Shown: piece by piece, positions 1 through 12,050 of the stretch | Numbering within the stretch: the stretch's first letter is position 1 | Layout: the number at the start of each line of letters is the position of its first letter | Source: Heracleum sosnowskyi | Lineage: Eukaryota > Streptophyta > Magnoliopsida > Apiales > Apiaceae | Direction of reading: 5' to 3' | DNA length: 64,000 nucleotides | Assembly (NCBI GenBank): GCA_030848705.1 | Contig: JAUIZM010000012.1 | Coordinates: 1,421,001-1,485,000, forward strand | Translations under genes and position numbers: made by a program | Notes under the pieces: model-generated | Seen by the model: the letters and a program-made list of their open reading frames with translations, nothing else | The model's database searches: none | Told to the model about the DNA's origin: nothing

Positions 1-689
1 GTTTGTTGCATGTTTAGTCTCATGACAGCTCTCCGTTATGCCTCCCCTACCCATACAAAATACGTACAAAGAATCTAGGGAAAGCCCATATTGAACATGT
101 AGAAGAACTTGCACCAAATTTCAGCCACTTTAAATACTTTATCCCGCTCAATTTTTAAAAAACTCAATATTTTTAAGTTCTAAATTTCAGTATTTCTGTT
201 ACAAAGCAGTTTAAATTCAATCAACCTCACATAGTCACATGTAAGAGACAAGAAGTTCATATCAGTTGAGACAATTTTAATTCGATATTATACTTTCATA
301 TACAATTATGTTGATAATCAGGGCAAATATTAAATAACAGAAACAGCACAGATATATAGTTCATTGTAAAGATGCAATGAATATGCTGCTTCAAAAATGT
401 ATTTCTTTTCCCTCGATAAAGGGTACACAATGGGGATGAACGACAGCCTTATGAAACCCCCAACCCAAACACAGGCAGACATGTACCCTAATAAGAATTA
501 TTTTAAAAAATAACGTGCTTTTGATTTCTATCCAATCAAGCTTTGATTTGATTTAAAAGGTCACCGTGAAACTTCCCGTAAATATAGGGACATCTATAGT
601 TGAGAGTTTTATTCTTCTCTCGCAGTTTACAACTGACAGACTCAAGAAACAAGAAACAGAATAATGCCGCAAGCTAACATTTGGATCAT
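1..689. other. 3' flank of the aconitase gene, no gene seen
   Basis: AT-rich sequence downstream of the aconitase stop codon. The part nearest the stop is presumably the 3' UTR, but I could not place a polyadenylation site. No open frame or repeat here resembles a known family. Confidence 0.4.
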
Positions 690-3600
690 CTACTGTGTAA
701 TTAGTTGCCGAATGACATAGGGAAGAATGCCTCCATGGTTAAAGTATTCCAGTTCCACCTGCAAAAGCATACAAATCATCAAATCCATACTAAACAAAAA
801 TGTAAACCTATATAAGTTAGAAAAAAAATAAAAAAAAAGAGAAGTTCAGTAAGTAGAACAAAGAAAAAGAGGACTTCAGGAAGTAGAAAAAAGAAAAGGA
901 GCACATAAAAGGTCTAGTAAGATGGTGTAGAAACTATTAGGTCAAGAGTTGTAAAGCACTTTACACATGATGACATGATGTGTATAACAAATATGAGTAT
1001 GGCCTATGGCTTATATAACTTGCTTTGGTGGGAAAAATTAGTAATACTGTACTATTTAACAAAAGGTTCACATACCTCTGTGTCAAAACGAACAATGCAA
1101 GTAAAGGATTTCCCTGTATCAGTACGAACAGTAACATCTTGTCCAGGGCGAATATCACTAAGTTTACTGGGCAAATCTATGGTATAACGCTCATGGCCAG
1201 TGAGTCCTAGTGAATCTGCATCTTCTCCGGCTTTAAAACAAAGTGGGACAATCCCCATACCTACTAAATTACTGCGATGTATTCTCTCAAAACTTTTTGC
1301 AATCACAGCTTTGACTCCCTGTTACATTAATTGAATAGTTGATAAAACTAGAAATATATGGTGTCGAGCTAAACATAAAAAGGCACAATAAACCAGTCAA
1401 GCACAAGTTACAAATCTCACCAGCAACATAGGGCCCTTAGCAGCCCAGTCCCGGGAGCTTCCACTTCCATATTCTGCACCAGCCAAGACAACAGTAGCTT
1501 GCCCAGCAGCCTTGTACTTCTGTAAGTTATAATTAAAAAATGCATTAGAAGCTTATCGACTTAAAAGTTGCAATAGACATGTAACTTATATCGGATACTT
1601 GAGAGGATCATACAGATATGCTCTAGAGAATAAAAATGCCAGAGGAAAAACTCCAAACAAGCAACAAACTTACAGCAGCTGCATCGAACACAGAAAGTTT
1701 CTCTCCAGTGGGAATATGTACTGTCTTTGGCCCAACTTCCCCATTTAGTAGCTTGTTAACGATGCGTATATTGGCAAAAGTTCCTCTCTCCATTATTTCA
1801 TCATTACCACGACGACTACCATAAGAGTTGAAGTCTTTTCTCTCAACTCCGCGCTCAAGCAAGAACTTTGCAGCAGGGCTGTCCTTCTGAATGCTTCCTG
1901 CTGGTGAGATATGATCTGTTGTTATGCTGTCACCAAAGTTAAGTAGGCAATAGGCATCTTTCACTCCATGGGGACCAGGAGGGTCCATTGTCATATTCTT
2001 GAAATACGGTGGCTCGTGAATATATGTCGAATTTGGATCCCAAGAGTACAACTTGGCCTCAGGAACTGAGAGATCATTCCACATTGGGTTACCCTTTGTG
2101 ATAGCTTCATAAGTACTCTTGAACATCTCAGGTAATACACTGGATTGAACAGCCTAAACATACAAAACTTTAGTGTAACTTACTTTACAAAGTAACATAT
2201 ACGTTAAATTTTACAAAGTAACATATACGTTAAATAATATGCAAGAGTAAAATTTTGTACCTCTGTAACTTCCTCAGTAGATGGCCAGATATCCCTGAAG
2301 TAGACGTTCTTACCATCCTTGCCTACTCCAATTGGATCTTTTTCAAAATCAATGTCAACCTGAAAAATAGAAAATAAATATATCTTACTTCTGTTTGACG
2401 TGTCTTAGAAAATATTTACTTGTTACTTATAAGGTTATTTATACCTTCTACTTGTAAGATATGATAATCTGTTTGGATATATTAATTGCTAATGTACAAC
2501 TCTAAATAATATTGATTTTTGTCAAGTAAAACTGAACACTTAAAAGTAAGTCAAACATAAGTATGGAGTGCTTCCATCCAACTTGTCCAAATTCAGTTGT
2601 AGTATCAGTTACAACTTACAAGTCATAAGTTGATTTAAAAAAAAAATAAACAATCAATTGTCCAAAAGAGAAATCATATCATTACCGTGCCAGCAAGAGC
2701 ATATGCAACAACCAAAGGTGGTGAGGCAAGGTAATTTGCTCTAGTCAGAGCATGGACCCGGCCCTCAAAGTTACGGTTACCAGAGAGCACAGCTGATGCA
2801 ACAATGTCTGAAGGAAAAAACCCAGGATCGTATATATAAGTATGCAGTAAAAAATATTGAATAAATAGATCCACTGCTGTTGAATCAACCAAGAATATAT
2901 ATAAATTAGTATGGTACAGAACAGCAACAATACCATTTTCAGATATAGCAGAAGCAACTGATTCGTCTAAATCCCCAGAATTCCCAATACAAGTTGTGCA
3001 TCCATATCCAACAATGTGGAACCCTTGCTGATTCATATATTTTTGCAGACCACTGCACAGAAAGTAGGGGGAAAGTAATCATTAGGTGTGGAAACAAAAA
3101 AACTGTTGAAATACCGATTTTATATTCAAGCAATTTTGTAATTAGTTAATAGCAGTACCTCTTGAGCAAATACTTGGTGACAACTCCAGAACCTGGAGCA
3201 AGGCTAGTTTTTACCCATGGTTTGACCTGCCAAAGCATAATCCAGTTTGAGCAACTATTTTAAGATACAACTGAGCAACTTTTATGATGATATTAAACTC
3301 GTATGCATTAGACTGGCACTCTACACCAAGTAGATGTCCAAGTGTACACAAGTCAACCTACAACAACTGACCTGTAGACCCAATTCACAAGCCTTTTTTG
3401 CAACCAGGGCTGCTCCAAGCATTACACTGGGATTTGATGTATTTGTGCAACTTGTGATAGCGGCAATCACAACACTACCATGCTTAAGTTCAGCTGGCTG
3501 TCCATGGAACGAGAATTTAGCAACTTTTTCTTGTGCCTCTTTTGGTACAGCAAAACCCTGCATTGTAAAGACAGCTTAGAGAAAATGTAAACTAAAGATA

Positions 3601-6600
3601 CCTATTATAGATGCTAACCAAAGACGACCAAATGAACTGATACTACAAGGTAATACATTTCTAGTGTGAACTCCACCTGCAATTAATAGAACTTCATCTA
3701 GTTCTTGGAGTAATGACGTAGTTACAGATATATTAATGTCTAGTCTAACATAGACAAACACGCCTAAAGGGCAATTTGCCAAGGAGAATTACATAGAGTA
3801 TAGAACAGAAGTTTTTCGAGAGTTTACAAAACAGGTATTTGTTATGGTCAGAATTGACAAACACGCACAAAGGGTGATTTGCCAAGGAGAATTACATGGA
3901 AGTATGGAACAGAAGTTTTTTCGAGAGTTTACAAAACAGGTATTTGTTATGGTCAGTATAGATATGATAGAGATAGTGGAACGCCTAGTAAAAAAATATA
4001 GGTGATATTAATTGTTCAAACACTCGCCTTAAATCCAACTTTGTTATCGAGGCAAGAATGCCAATCAGCCTTCATATCCTTTAAAGGAACCCGGTCGTGA
4101 GGCCTGTCAAGGGAGGCAATTAGCACCTTACATATTCAAAAGATATAGATGCTAATAGATGAGAGTAGCAATTGATATAGGACATACCTCTTTGGACCAG
4201 AAATACAGGGTTCAACTTCTTCCAGATCCAGACTCAAGTAAGATGAGTATGCTCTATCCAATTGAGGCTACATTGGAGAGAGGGACAGGTATTATATAAC
4301 ATTACACCAACTGAAGTAAAATTTGTTGCAGCTTTTGTATTGTACATAAACATACCTCATCGTAGTCCACGAACATTTTATTAGCACGCAAGTATGCTTC
4401 TATCATTGCCACCTATTTGGTTAGAAACTCAGTATTAGAATATATGTCACATGTGGATGACAAAACAATTCATCCGAAGTGCTATGATCACATTGGCATT
4501 ATGATACAAAAGAAAATGACAGAATACTTACAGTATCATCACTTCTTCCAGTTAATTTAAGATATTGCAAAGTGACATGATCTACAGGGAAGAACCCCAT
4601 GGTTGCCCCGTATTCAGGAGCCATATTTGCAATTGTTGCCCTGTCAGCTAATGATAGCTTGCTCATTCCATCCCCTGAATGTAAGTGCACATTAATTTTC
4701 TGCTCAATCAAGGTCACAAGACTACAGAAATCGACTACTTCAGATTTTAATTTTAATTACCATAGAACTCAACAAACTTCCCAACAACACCATGCTTCCT
4801 CAGCATTTGTGTTACTGTTAGGACCAAGTCAGTAGCTGTGACACCATTGCGAAGTTTTCCAGAAAGCTTGAACCCAACAACACCAGGAAGAACCATGCTC
4901 ATTGGCTGCATAGAAAAATAAGCCTCAGAAAAAATACTGCAGATTTCTTCCGTATATCGGGTTCAAAAAACAAGAACTTAATTAATCGGAGATTTGTTGA
5001 CAAATTCATCCCCCTCTTATAATCATTGCATGTTCATAAATCACTCTAGATGAATTTTATGCATTATTCTTCATATAGTATTGTATATGCGGTTACCTAA
5101 TTTTTCAAATTTCTGTCAAGCTTGGCCTTTATTAATTTTCTTACTGGTACGCAGGATGACGGATAACATTCATACAGGTTGTGTACAAACATGTTACTAC
5201 TATTTGAATGAAGGTAATAAACAACGCAGGTAGGTAAATATTAATTCCACTGGGCTCAAATTGTTGAAATGCAGGACAAAACTAGCTAATCTTGCAGCAT
5301 TGCTTACCTGTCCAAGCATTGCGGCCTCTGCTTCAATACCTCCAACTCCCCACCCTGCAACTCCTAAACCATCAATCATAGTGGTATGAGAATCTGTTCC
5401 GACCACACTATCAGGATATAGTACGCCATCGGTGTTAAAAACAACCCTTCCAAGATATTCGAGATTGACCTGAAAATATTTGTAAAAGAGAATATATTAA
5501 CCTGAAAATACCCAATAGATTACTTTTAATTCTTAACTAGTACAAAGATACATGTGTATGTGTGTGTGTATTTTACACTATAGTAAAGAACATGCATTGT
5601 AATACACAAATAGAGAGGACAAATAAAGAGGGAAGGCACATGTTATCTGTAACAACTGTGTGAGTGTGGGCGTGGGTGTGGGTGTATAAAGACATAATGT
5701 CTTTCCATACCTGATGCACAATACCAGAACCAGGAGGAACAACCAGCATGTTGCGGAATGCATTTGATCCCCACTTTAGAAATGCAAATCTTTCTTTGTT
5801 CCTCTGAAATTCAAGCTCCATGTTTGCTTGAACAGCATTATCTGACCTTGTAACATCAACTTGAACCGAATGGTCAATGACAAGATCTACAGGGACCTGT
5901 CCATATATAGGAATACATATTAGTAAAAAGCAATTGTCATAGTTCCAAACTTAAATCATATCCTTCAGAAGTAGACATGAAAATTAACTGGTCATGTGTT
6001 AGAATTAAAAACTCCATGTTTGAGGCTCACTATGGAGCATCGAAGCGTAAAATTATAAACCTTTTCCAAAGCCATTTATATAAATAAAAAAGTCATATGT
6101 CTGCTTTACCATAAATTAGCATGCTCAAGTGAATCAGCAAAAAGACGAGGACACCTACCAAAGGATTGATCTTGTTAGAATCACTGCCAAGTCTATTCAT
6201 GGCATCACGCATGCATGCAAGGTCAACAACAGCTGGTACACCAGTGAAATCCTGCATGCCATATTAGGTTTCAAGATCAGACATGCTTGATAATTAATAA
6301 TACTGAAGTACATTATACACGGGTATAACTTGCCTGCAACAGAACACGGGCAGGCTTAAATGGAATCTCAACTAGATTCGGAGATGTCTTTTCCCAATCA
6401 ATGATTTTCTCAACATCTGCTTTATTCACTTGAAAATTGTCACAGTTCCGAATTGCAGACTCAAGAAGGATTCTAATTGAGTATGGCAGCTTTTCTGTTG
6501 GTGCATACATGACAAACCAGACAAGCATATACTGGTCAGTTTTCGCAAAATCATGTAACAAATGTCATAAACTTTAGCATCAGTCTCATAATATTACCTA

Positions 6601-7246
6601 TCCTTGGATCATTCATAGCAGGGAGGCTATAAAACTTTCCGAACTCACCACCTCCGGGCTTGGGAAGACTAGTCACGATTCCATTGAACGGATGGTCAGC
6701 AGCTGAATGAATACGAAAAACAAACATCAAAAAATGATGAACCCCAATCACCAACACAAAACATGTGCAGTATTAATTACAACAACTGTATGTACATAAC
6801 ACTCCAATAAATAGCTAAGCATTCAAAATATCAAATCTTAGCATTTACACTGCAATACATATTATAATAAATCTAATTTGTATCTTAATTCATGTGATTT
6901 TTCGGAGAAACAATTTTCTAAAGAATACAATACAAATCAAACAAATCACTATATACACTCAATCATTCAGAACTATAAAAGTACCCATAGTAGCGAAAGA
7001 GCGTTGAAGGCGTTCGAGAAGAGGCGAAGCAGTCCTGATCTGCGACGTCAAACTAGCCGGAGACTTCCAATCAGCACCGTGACTCCACCGTGGAATCGAT
7101 CGTAGAAAACTATAAGATCTGTGCTGATTCAACGCACACGAAGGCTGCGATGGCGCAACAACCGGGGAAGAAGAAACAGGTTTACGAGTCGAAGCAGCTC
7201 GTCTAATTAAAGAACAAGTAGTCGAAGAATACGACCTTTTATACAT
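690..7246 (-). CDS. ACO: Aconitate hydratase, probably mitochondrial, 20 exons
   Basis: Aconitase converts citrate to isocitrate through cis-aconitate, in the TCA cycle and cytosol. Exons read from splice sites: 6985-7246, 6598-6702, 6334-6494, 6159-6251, 5711-5896, 5308-5469, 4761-4905, 4532-4674, 4356-4412, 4188-4267, 4028-4103, 3372-3557, 3159-3226, 2934-3052, 2686-2807, 2261-2359, 1674-2153, 1421-1519, 1076-1318, 690-758. They join in frame to 2955 nt, 984 aa, close to plant family length (about 990). The [4Fe-4S] cysteines appear at about C527 (TSCTNTSNP) and C593/C596 (GYGCTTCIG), with the classic 66- and 3-residue spacing. [12 protein letters not shown] and SYGSRRGN mark the swivel-domain side. 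The first ~85 residues are rich in Ser, Arg and Ala and lack acids, as in a transit peptide. A second ATG at the end of exon 1 could give a cytosolic form. Introns 3 and 11 look GC-AG. No frame break was seen. Confidence 0.96.
3754..3955. repeat. 103-bp tandem duplication inside aconitase intron 11
   Basis: Two copies start at 3754 and 3857 (both begin acaaacacgc) and end with a ggtatttgttatggtca motif. They differ at a handful of positions. They lie wholly within intron 11, so the coding sequence is not affected. Confidence 0.85.
4022..4027 (-). other. Non-canonical GC splice donor, aconitase intron 11
   Basis: The exon ends AAG and the intron starts GCGAGT. The matching acceptor ends at 3558. 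The junction gives the family reading GFK-GFA. No GT donor within reach keeps the frame, so this is a second GC-AG intron in the same gene. Confidence 0.75.
6328..6333 (-). other. Non-canonical GC splice donor, aconitase intron 3
   Basis: The coding sequence before this intron ends in CAG and the intron starts GCAAGT, the strong consensus typical of GC-AG introns. The acceptor ends GCAG at 6252. Only this junction restores the conserved LLQ-DFTG reading. The nearby GT dinucleotides break the frame. Confidence 0.8.
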
Positions 7247-7306
7247 GATTGCAATATGTAATCAAAGCCTGATAAGATAAGATTGGTTGTTGTAGATCAA
7301 AGCAGA

Positions 7307-7351
7307 GAGAGAAAGAGAGAGAGAAAGAGAATGAGAGAGATTGTTTAATAA

Positions 7352-7384
<33 letters not shown>
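7307..7384 (-). repeat. GA/CT microsatellite in the aconitase 5' leader
   Basis: A long GA run on the plus strand, CT on the transcribed strand, broken by a few A and T bases, ends about 60 bp upstream of the aconitase ATG. CT-rich 5' leaders are common in plant housekeeping genes. The length is likely to vary between individuals. Confidence 0.85.
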
Positions 7385-7387
<3 letters not shown>

Positions 7388-7445
7388 GGCGTGTGGAGAG
7401 AGAATGGGAGGTCTAGGGTTGTGTGCCGAGAAATAAGTGTGTGTA

Positions 7446-7452
7446 TTATATA
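7446..7452 (-). promoter_or_regulatory. Putative TATA box of the aconitase gene
   Basis: TATATAA on the minus strand, about 200 bp upstream of the ATG. A start site about 30 bp downstream would place the CT microsatellite in the 5' UTR. This rests on the motif and position only. Confidence 0.45.
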
Positions 7453-7459
7453 GGGTGTA

Positions 7460-8366
7460 AGTATAGGTCAGGAGTGGAAGGAGTAAGGAAAGGCGGCCAC
7501 TTGGCTTTTTTTTTTCTTTCTTTCTACTTTATTGCCTATTTTACCGCTCTTTTGCTAATTTTTTATGGTAATTTTCTTATTTTCTTTTACATTTGTTTTT
7601 TTTTTTCAATACAAATTTTTTTAAAAAAATCTAAAACTAAAATCAGAAGTAACTATTTTTAATAATAATTTATATATTTTACTTCTGTATATAAATATTT
7701 ACAAAATCAATTTGTACAATTAAAATGGAAACAATATCACAATGAATGGACTGTGATAGGGTAGTTATGTGATTGAAACCAATATCAATACAGACATTTT
7801 AGTTTACTTCTAGTATACGATGTTAAAAATTGGTCGATAAATATTTTTCAACTTTATAATAATTCTTCAACTTTTTAATAAAATAATAAAAATATTGACT
7901 ATTTTTTAATCACGTGTTACTAAATATATGTCAATAATCATGATCTGATCTTCTTCTTTTCTTTGCCTTTTTCTAACCGATAAAACGAAAAATCAGCAAA
8001 GTCAATTTCGATTTGTCCTGCCATGTGCTACATTCATTTTTAAATTCACTTTTAAAATTATAATTTCCAAAATCGTAACTTTCTTTTTTTAATTATTGGT
8101 AATCTTGGACTTTTTTCTCGTTACAGTTGCATCTCAATCATATAATTCTATTGCAATTTATAGTTTTTATTAGTCAATCGGTGTCAAAAATAATTGGTTT
8201 GTTCATATTCAAATATCTTTTTTAACTAATTTAGATTGATCAAATTTTAATTATAATTTTTTACATATTTATTAATATTTGATATTTTTAAAAATGTTAA
8301 AATCGTAATATATAAAATATAATTTCTGCAAAAAAATTCTACAACTTCTTTTTGAGTTTTGACATA
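7460..8366. other. AT-rich intergenic stretch upstream of aconitase
   Basis: No coding sequence recognised. It contains T- and A-rich runs and, at 7995-8220, one member of a degenerate duplicated segment described separately. Confidence 0.4.
7995..8220 (+). repeat. Degenerate direct duplicate, copy 1
   Basis: Shares an ordered set of short blocks with 11521-11695: agcaaagtcaattt, a ctgccatgtg(c/t)tacat block, a gttacag/attacag block, atctcaatcatat, and a closing aatatctt. The copies are in the same orientation about 3.5 kb apart with much drift, so this is an old duplication. Confidence 0.5.
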
Positions 8367-9050
8367 GAGCCGTTTGACTAAACTTAGAGAGTGCTTGGCC
8401 CACCTTAAAGTTGAGGTTTAAAGTGATTTTTGATATTAAGTTGAAAAATGTTTATTTGTATAATAAGTTAGAAAATGACTTAAAGTTAAAAAATAACTTT
8501 AAAAAGTTGGTATGCGATACTTTTTTGAACGATTTTTTTATTTTAATGATTTTATTTGATAAAAGTTAATATTATTATTCAAATGTATTATTTATCAAAT
8601 TTATTTTAATTGTTACAATTTTAATAATTCATAAATTACTCATACTAGCTTATATCCCGTGCGATGCACGGTCTTCTTTAATATTTTCTTATTTTTTATT
8701 TAGATTTTAGTTATTATATATAATTTGATAAAATTTTAATATATATATATATATATTGGATTTATAAATCTAACAATATAATATTTAAATTTAATATATT
8801 ATTGATGTAATCAATAGTAGTATTTTAGATATTAAAATATAAAATATTTCAAAATAACAGATTTAATGATTCGTATTTTTTTACTCTTAAAAATCTAAAA
8901 AGGTGCTTGTTCAATATACCGAGTTTATTTGAATATACTATTACTTTTATTTTCATTAATTATCTCGTTTAAATTGAATGTTAAAAAAATTATAATAAAC
9001 ATGAATTTCATAAGTTTAATATAATAATATTACCAATATATCTATCTTTT

Positions 9051-9725
9051 GCCCGTGTTATTTTTAATTTGAACATGAGTTGTTTCAGTTTAAAAAATAT
9101 AAAACAGGTAATATCCTTATTAACAATTATATAAAATTATATTAATTTTTTTATATATACGTCGTCTGCATTACTTTTAGAAAATTAGTTGTTTAAGTTA
9201 GAAAATATAAAAGAGGTAATTTGTTTAGCTGAAAAGAATAACTTGTTATTTATTAATATTTATATAAAACAATATTACCATTTACATGTATTATATTTAG
9301 AAGATAAGTTGTTTTATTTAGAAAATATAAAACACATAATGTGTTTTAGCTGTCGGTTATAAATATATAATAATATTACCATTTTATATATATATTGGCC
9401 CGTCTTATTTTTAGAAAATGATTTGTTTTAGTTAAATAGATATATGAAATAGGTAATATGTTTTAGCTGAAAAAAGTAATTGGTTATCAATAACTTGGTT
9501 TCCATATATGTGTCCTATTTATAAGATGAGTTGTTTTAGGTAAAAAATATATAAATAATGTGTTTTAGCTGAAAAAGGTAATTGTTATAAATATATAATA
9601 ATATTACCATATTATATATATGTTGCCCGTTTTATTTTTAGAAGATAAGTTGGTTTAGTTTAAAAAAAATATAAAATAGGTAATGTAGTGAAAAAAGGTA
9701 ATTGGTTATTAATAAATTGATTATA
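9051..9725. repeat. Degenerate ~110-bp tandem array inside the Helitron
   Basis: About six units, starting near 9051, 9164, 9285, 9398, 9508 and 9621. Each has the order GCCCGT-like start, agaagataagttgttttag, a TAAAA...AGGTAAT block, tgttttagctgaaaaa, and a taatattacca block. Internal minisatellites are common in non-autonomous Helitrons. Confidence 0.7.
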
Positions 9726-9751
9726 GATAGGCCCGTGAATCGGCCCAAATA

Positions 9752-9773
9752 CCGACCGACCGACCGACCGACC
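9752..9773. repeat. (CCGA)n microsatellite
   Basis: Five-plus uninterrupted CCGA units near the 5' end (minus sense) of the Helitron-like element. Confidence 0.9.
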
Positions 9774-10087
9774 AAAACTTTTAATGTTTCGTCTTTAATA
9801 ATATAGTATAGAATACAAAATTACTCAAACAGATATTAATTTAAAATTTTCACTTTTTACTTATCACTCATAAGTAATAATTTTAAGTTTAGTCAAACAT
9901 ACTCTTAAAATTAAATGGGCTCTTAAAATTTAGAATATGTAAAAAAAATTCAGTTAAAATAATATTTTTTTCCCGGTCCCAACATAGATAGTTTAATTTC
10001 CGGCCTCAAAACTATTATTTTAAAAAGATTTAACTGTAGTTCATATTATTTTAACCAAGATTTTTCTCTATTCACTTTCCAATATAT

Positions 10088-11271
10088 TCTATACTATCAG
10101 TATCCGGTAGGGGTGAGCATAAAAATTCGAAATCCGGATTATCCTAATTTTCGATCCGATATCCGATTTTAAAAATTCGGAAATTTGGATATCCGATCCG
10201 GAAAAACCGGACCGTATATCCGATCCGTTTTTTTTTATAAATTCGGATTCGGATTCGGATCACAACTTTATACAAAATCGGATATCCGGATCCGATCCAG
10301 TTTTTAATATATCTTAAAATAATAATATATATGTGTACATATATAATAAATAATAATAAAGACAAATAATTTAACATATGATATATTAAATTAAGTAATA
10401 AATTACTAAGTTTGTTGTGTATTAATTGAGTTTATAAGCATTTTAGGTGTAAAACCGTAAGTATATACATGAAATTGTACATTTGAGTGCACATTTACAA
10501 ACACAATCTCATAAATTTGCACGTGAAAAATCTCGTAACGTTAGGTAAGTTTCTTTACATCGACTTTGAGTAAACTTTTTTCTAAATTTAATCATTTTAT
10601 CTAAAGTCATATATTAAGAAATTACAAATGAGATTAAAATTTTAAAATAAAATGAATGAAATAGTATTCTCGTTGATATTATTTTTTTCATTTAATATTA
10701 TAATTCGAGAGTTAATATGTTATAAATATCTCTAAAAAAGAAGAACATATTAAACAAATGAATGGTAATTTATGCTATAGATATGTGAAATCCGTTAGAT
10801 TTAACATTAAAAACTGTATTTGGTTAATAAAGGGTATTTTAATAATCTAAACTACATATAAGTAGATTTTCTAAATCGAATAGAATTCTCAACATTAAAT
10901 TTCCTCACTTTATTCTCTTTTTAGTTTTAGAATAGTTTTTAATTGAAAAAGAACTATTAAACCACAACTAAATTAAAGATTATTTTGTGAATTTCATGTG
11001 GACTATAAAATTGGCAAAATCCAATTTTTATAACTCAATATAAACAAATATTAAATTGAGCGTGTAAAATATAATAAATATCAAATTTTTAACTATAATT
11101 TTTTTGACTAAATCTTTTTTAACAATAATTTAATCATGTAAACTATATTAAAATATTCATAAATAAATATAATTATAAATATTAAAAAAACAATCGTGTG
11201 TTGCATTGGTAATAAAAATATATTTATAAATAAAATTTAAGTAACTGTGCATTGCACCAATTATAAGCTAG
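10088..11271 (+). mobile_element. Second Helitron-like candidate
   Basis: The plus strand begins TCTATACTAT in the same local context (ATTCTATACTA) as the first element. It ends with a hairpin (GTGCATTGCAC), a short AT spacer and CTAG followed by T at 11268-11272. The 3' end is convincing. The 5' end may be chance, because a hAT-like sequence begins only 20 bp inside it. No coding capacity. Confidence 0.4.
10108..10310. mobile_element. hAT-like terminus with CGGAT/ATCCG subterminal repeats
   Basis: Starts TAGGGGTGAGCA, the common end of plant hAT elements, followed by a dense set of ATCCGAT, TCCGGAT and CGGATTCGG motifs in both orientations over 200 bp. Such motifs are the usual transposase binding sites next to hAT ends. 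The opposite terminus was not found, so this is a fragment. Confidence 0.5.
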
Positions 11272-12050
11272 TATATTATAATATTCATATATTGTGTCAC
11301 AGAGGGGATACTAATATTATTATTACTTGAAATTATTATGCATGTAATTTGGATTAGTAATTATTGAAATACAGAACAATCCCCTGTCCCACCAAATTAA
11401 AAAGTAACATACTAAATATATTTTTATATTCTTTAAGTGATTAGTTGCCACACAATACGTGCTTGTTGTGGTATCAACTTTCAAACCACTGTCAATTATT
11501 CTATGCCATCATTCCATCAAAGCAAAGTCAATTTGATTCGTCCGATCGCAGTGTCTGCCATGTGTTACATCCTCACGGTATTTTTTCATTACAGCTGCTA
11601 CATCTCAATCATATGATGGTACGATGCTATTGCTATTTATGGTTTTTAGTAGCCCCAAAAGTAATTGGATATTTTGTTCCAATTCGAATATCTTAAAATA
11701 TTTTTAAAATATTTGATTTAAAAAATGTGAACATCATATATTTTGACGGTACTGAGGAAGTATAATATAACTACACACACGAAATAATGCGAGAACATTC
11801 GTATATGTGAATACGAGAATATCTGATATTAACATTTAAATTAGAAATTAGTAGATTCCAACTGCAGAAATATTCTATAAACTTGACTCTTAGCCTAACA
11901 ATTAAAGCTGTTTTTAATTTTGTCATCCTGCTCTTTCGCGGAGACAGGAGGACGCTTCTTTGAGCTTTTGAATTTTCGTAAGGTTATTATTATTTTATTT
12001 TACTTTCCATGAATACTTATAAATATTGACTTTATTAATAAATCACTAAT
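10311..12050. other. AT-rich intergenic DNA
   Basis: Apart from the Helitron 3' end at 11230-11272 and the duplicate block at 11521-11695, I see no gene or recognisable element. Confidence 0.4.
11521..11695 (+). repeat. Degenerate direct duplicate, copy 2
   Basis: Partner of 7995-8220, with the same block order and orientation. The two copies bracket the Helitron and hAT-like cluster. Confidence 0.5.

Larger units (their letters stand above)
8645..9812 (-). mobile_element. Non-autonomous Helitron-like element
   Basis: Read on the minus strand it begins TCTATACTATATTATTAAAG, like plant Helitron 5' ends. It finishes with a GC-rich hairpin (CCGTGCATCGCACGG), a short AT spacer and CTAGT, the Helitron 3' signature. 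Length is 1.17 kb, with no Rep/helicase coding. Most of the interior is a degenerate tandem array. The exact 5' base is uncertain by one nucleotide. Confidence 0.65.
8367..9904. mobile_element. MITE with GTTTGACTAAACTTA ends, split by a Helitron
   Basis: The left end (8367) reads GAGCCGTTTGACTAAACTTA and the right end, in reverse complement, reads GAG-TAT-GTTTGACTAAACTTA. The inner 15 bases are identical. Removing the Helitron-like insert at 8645-9812 leaves about 370 bp. The ends resemble hAT-type MITEs, but no clear target duplication was found. Confidence 0.45.
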
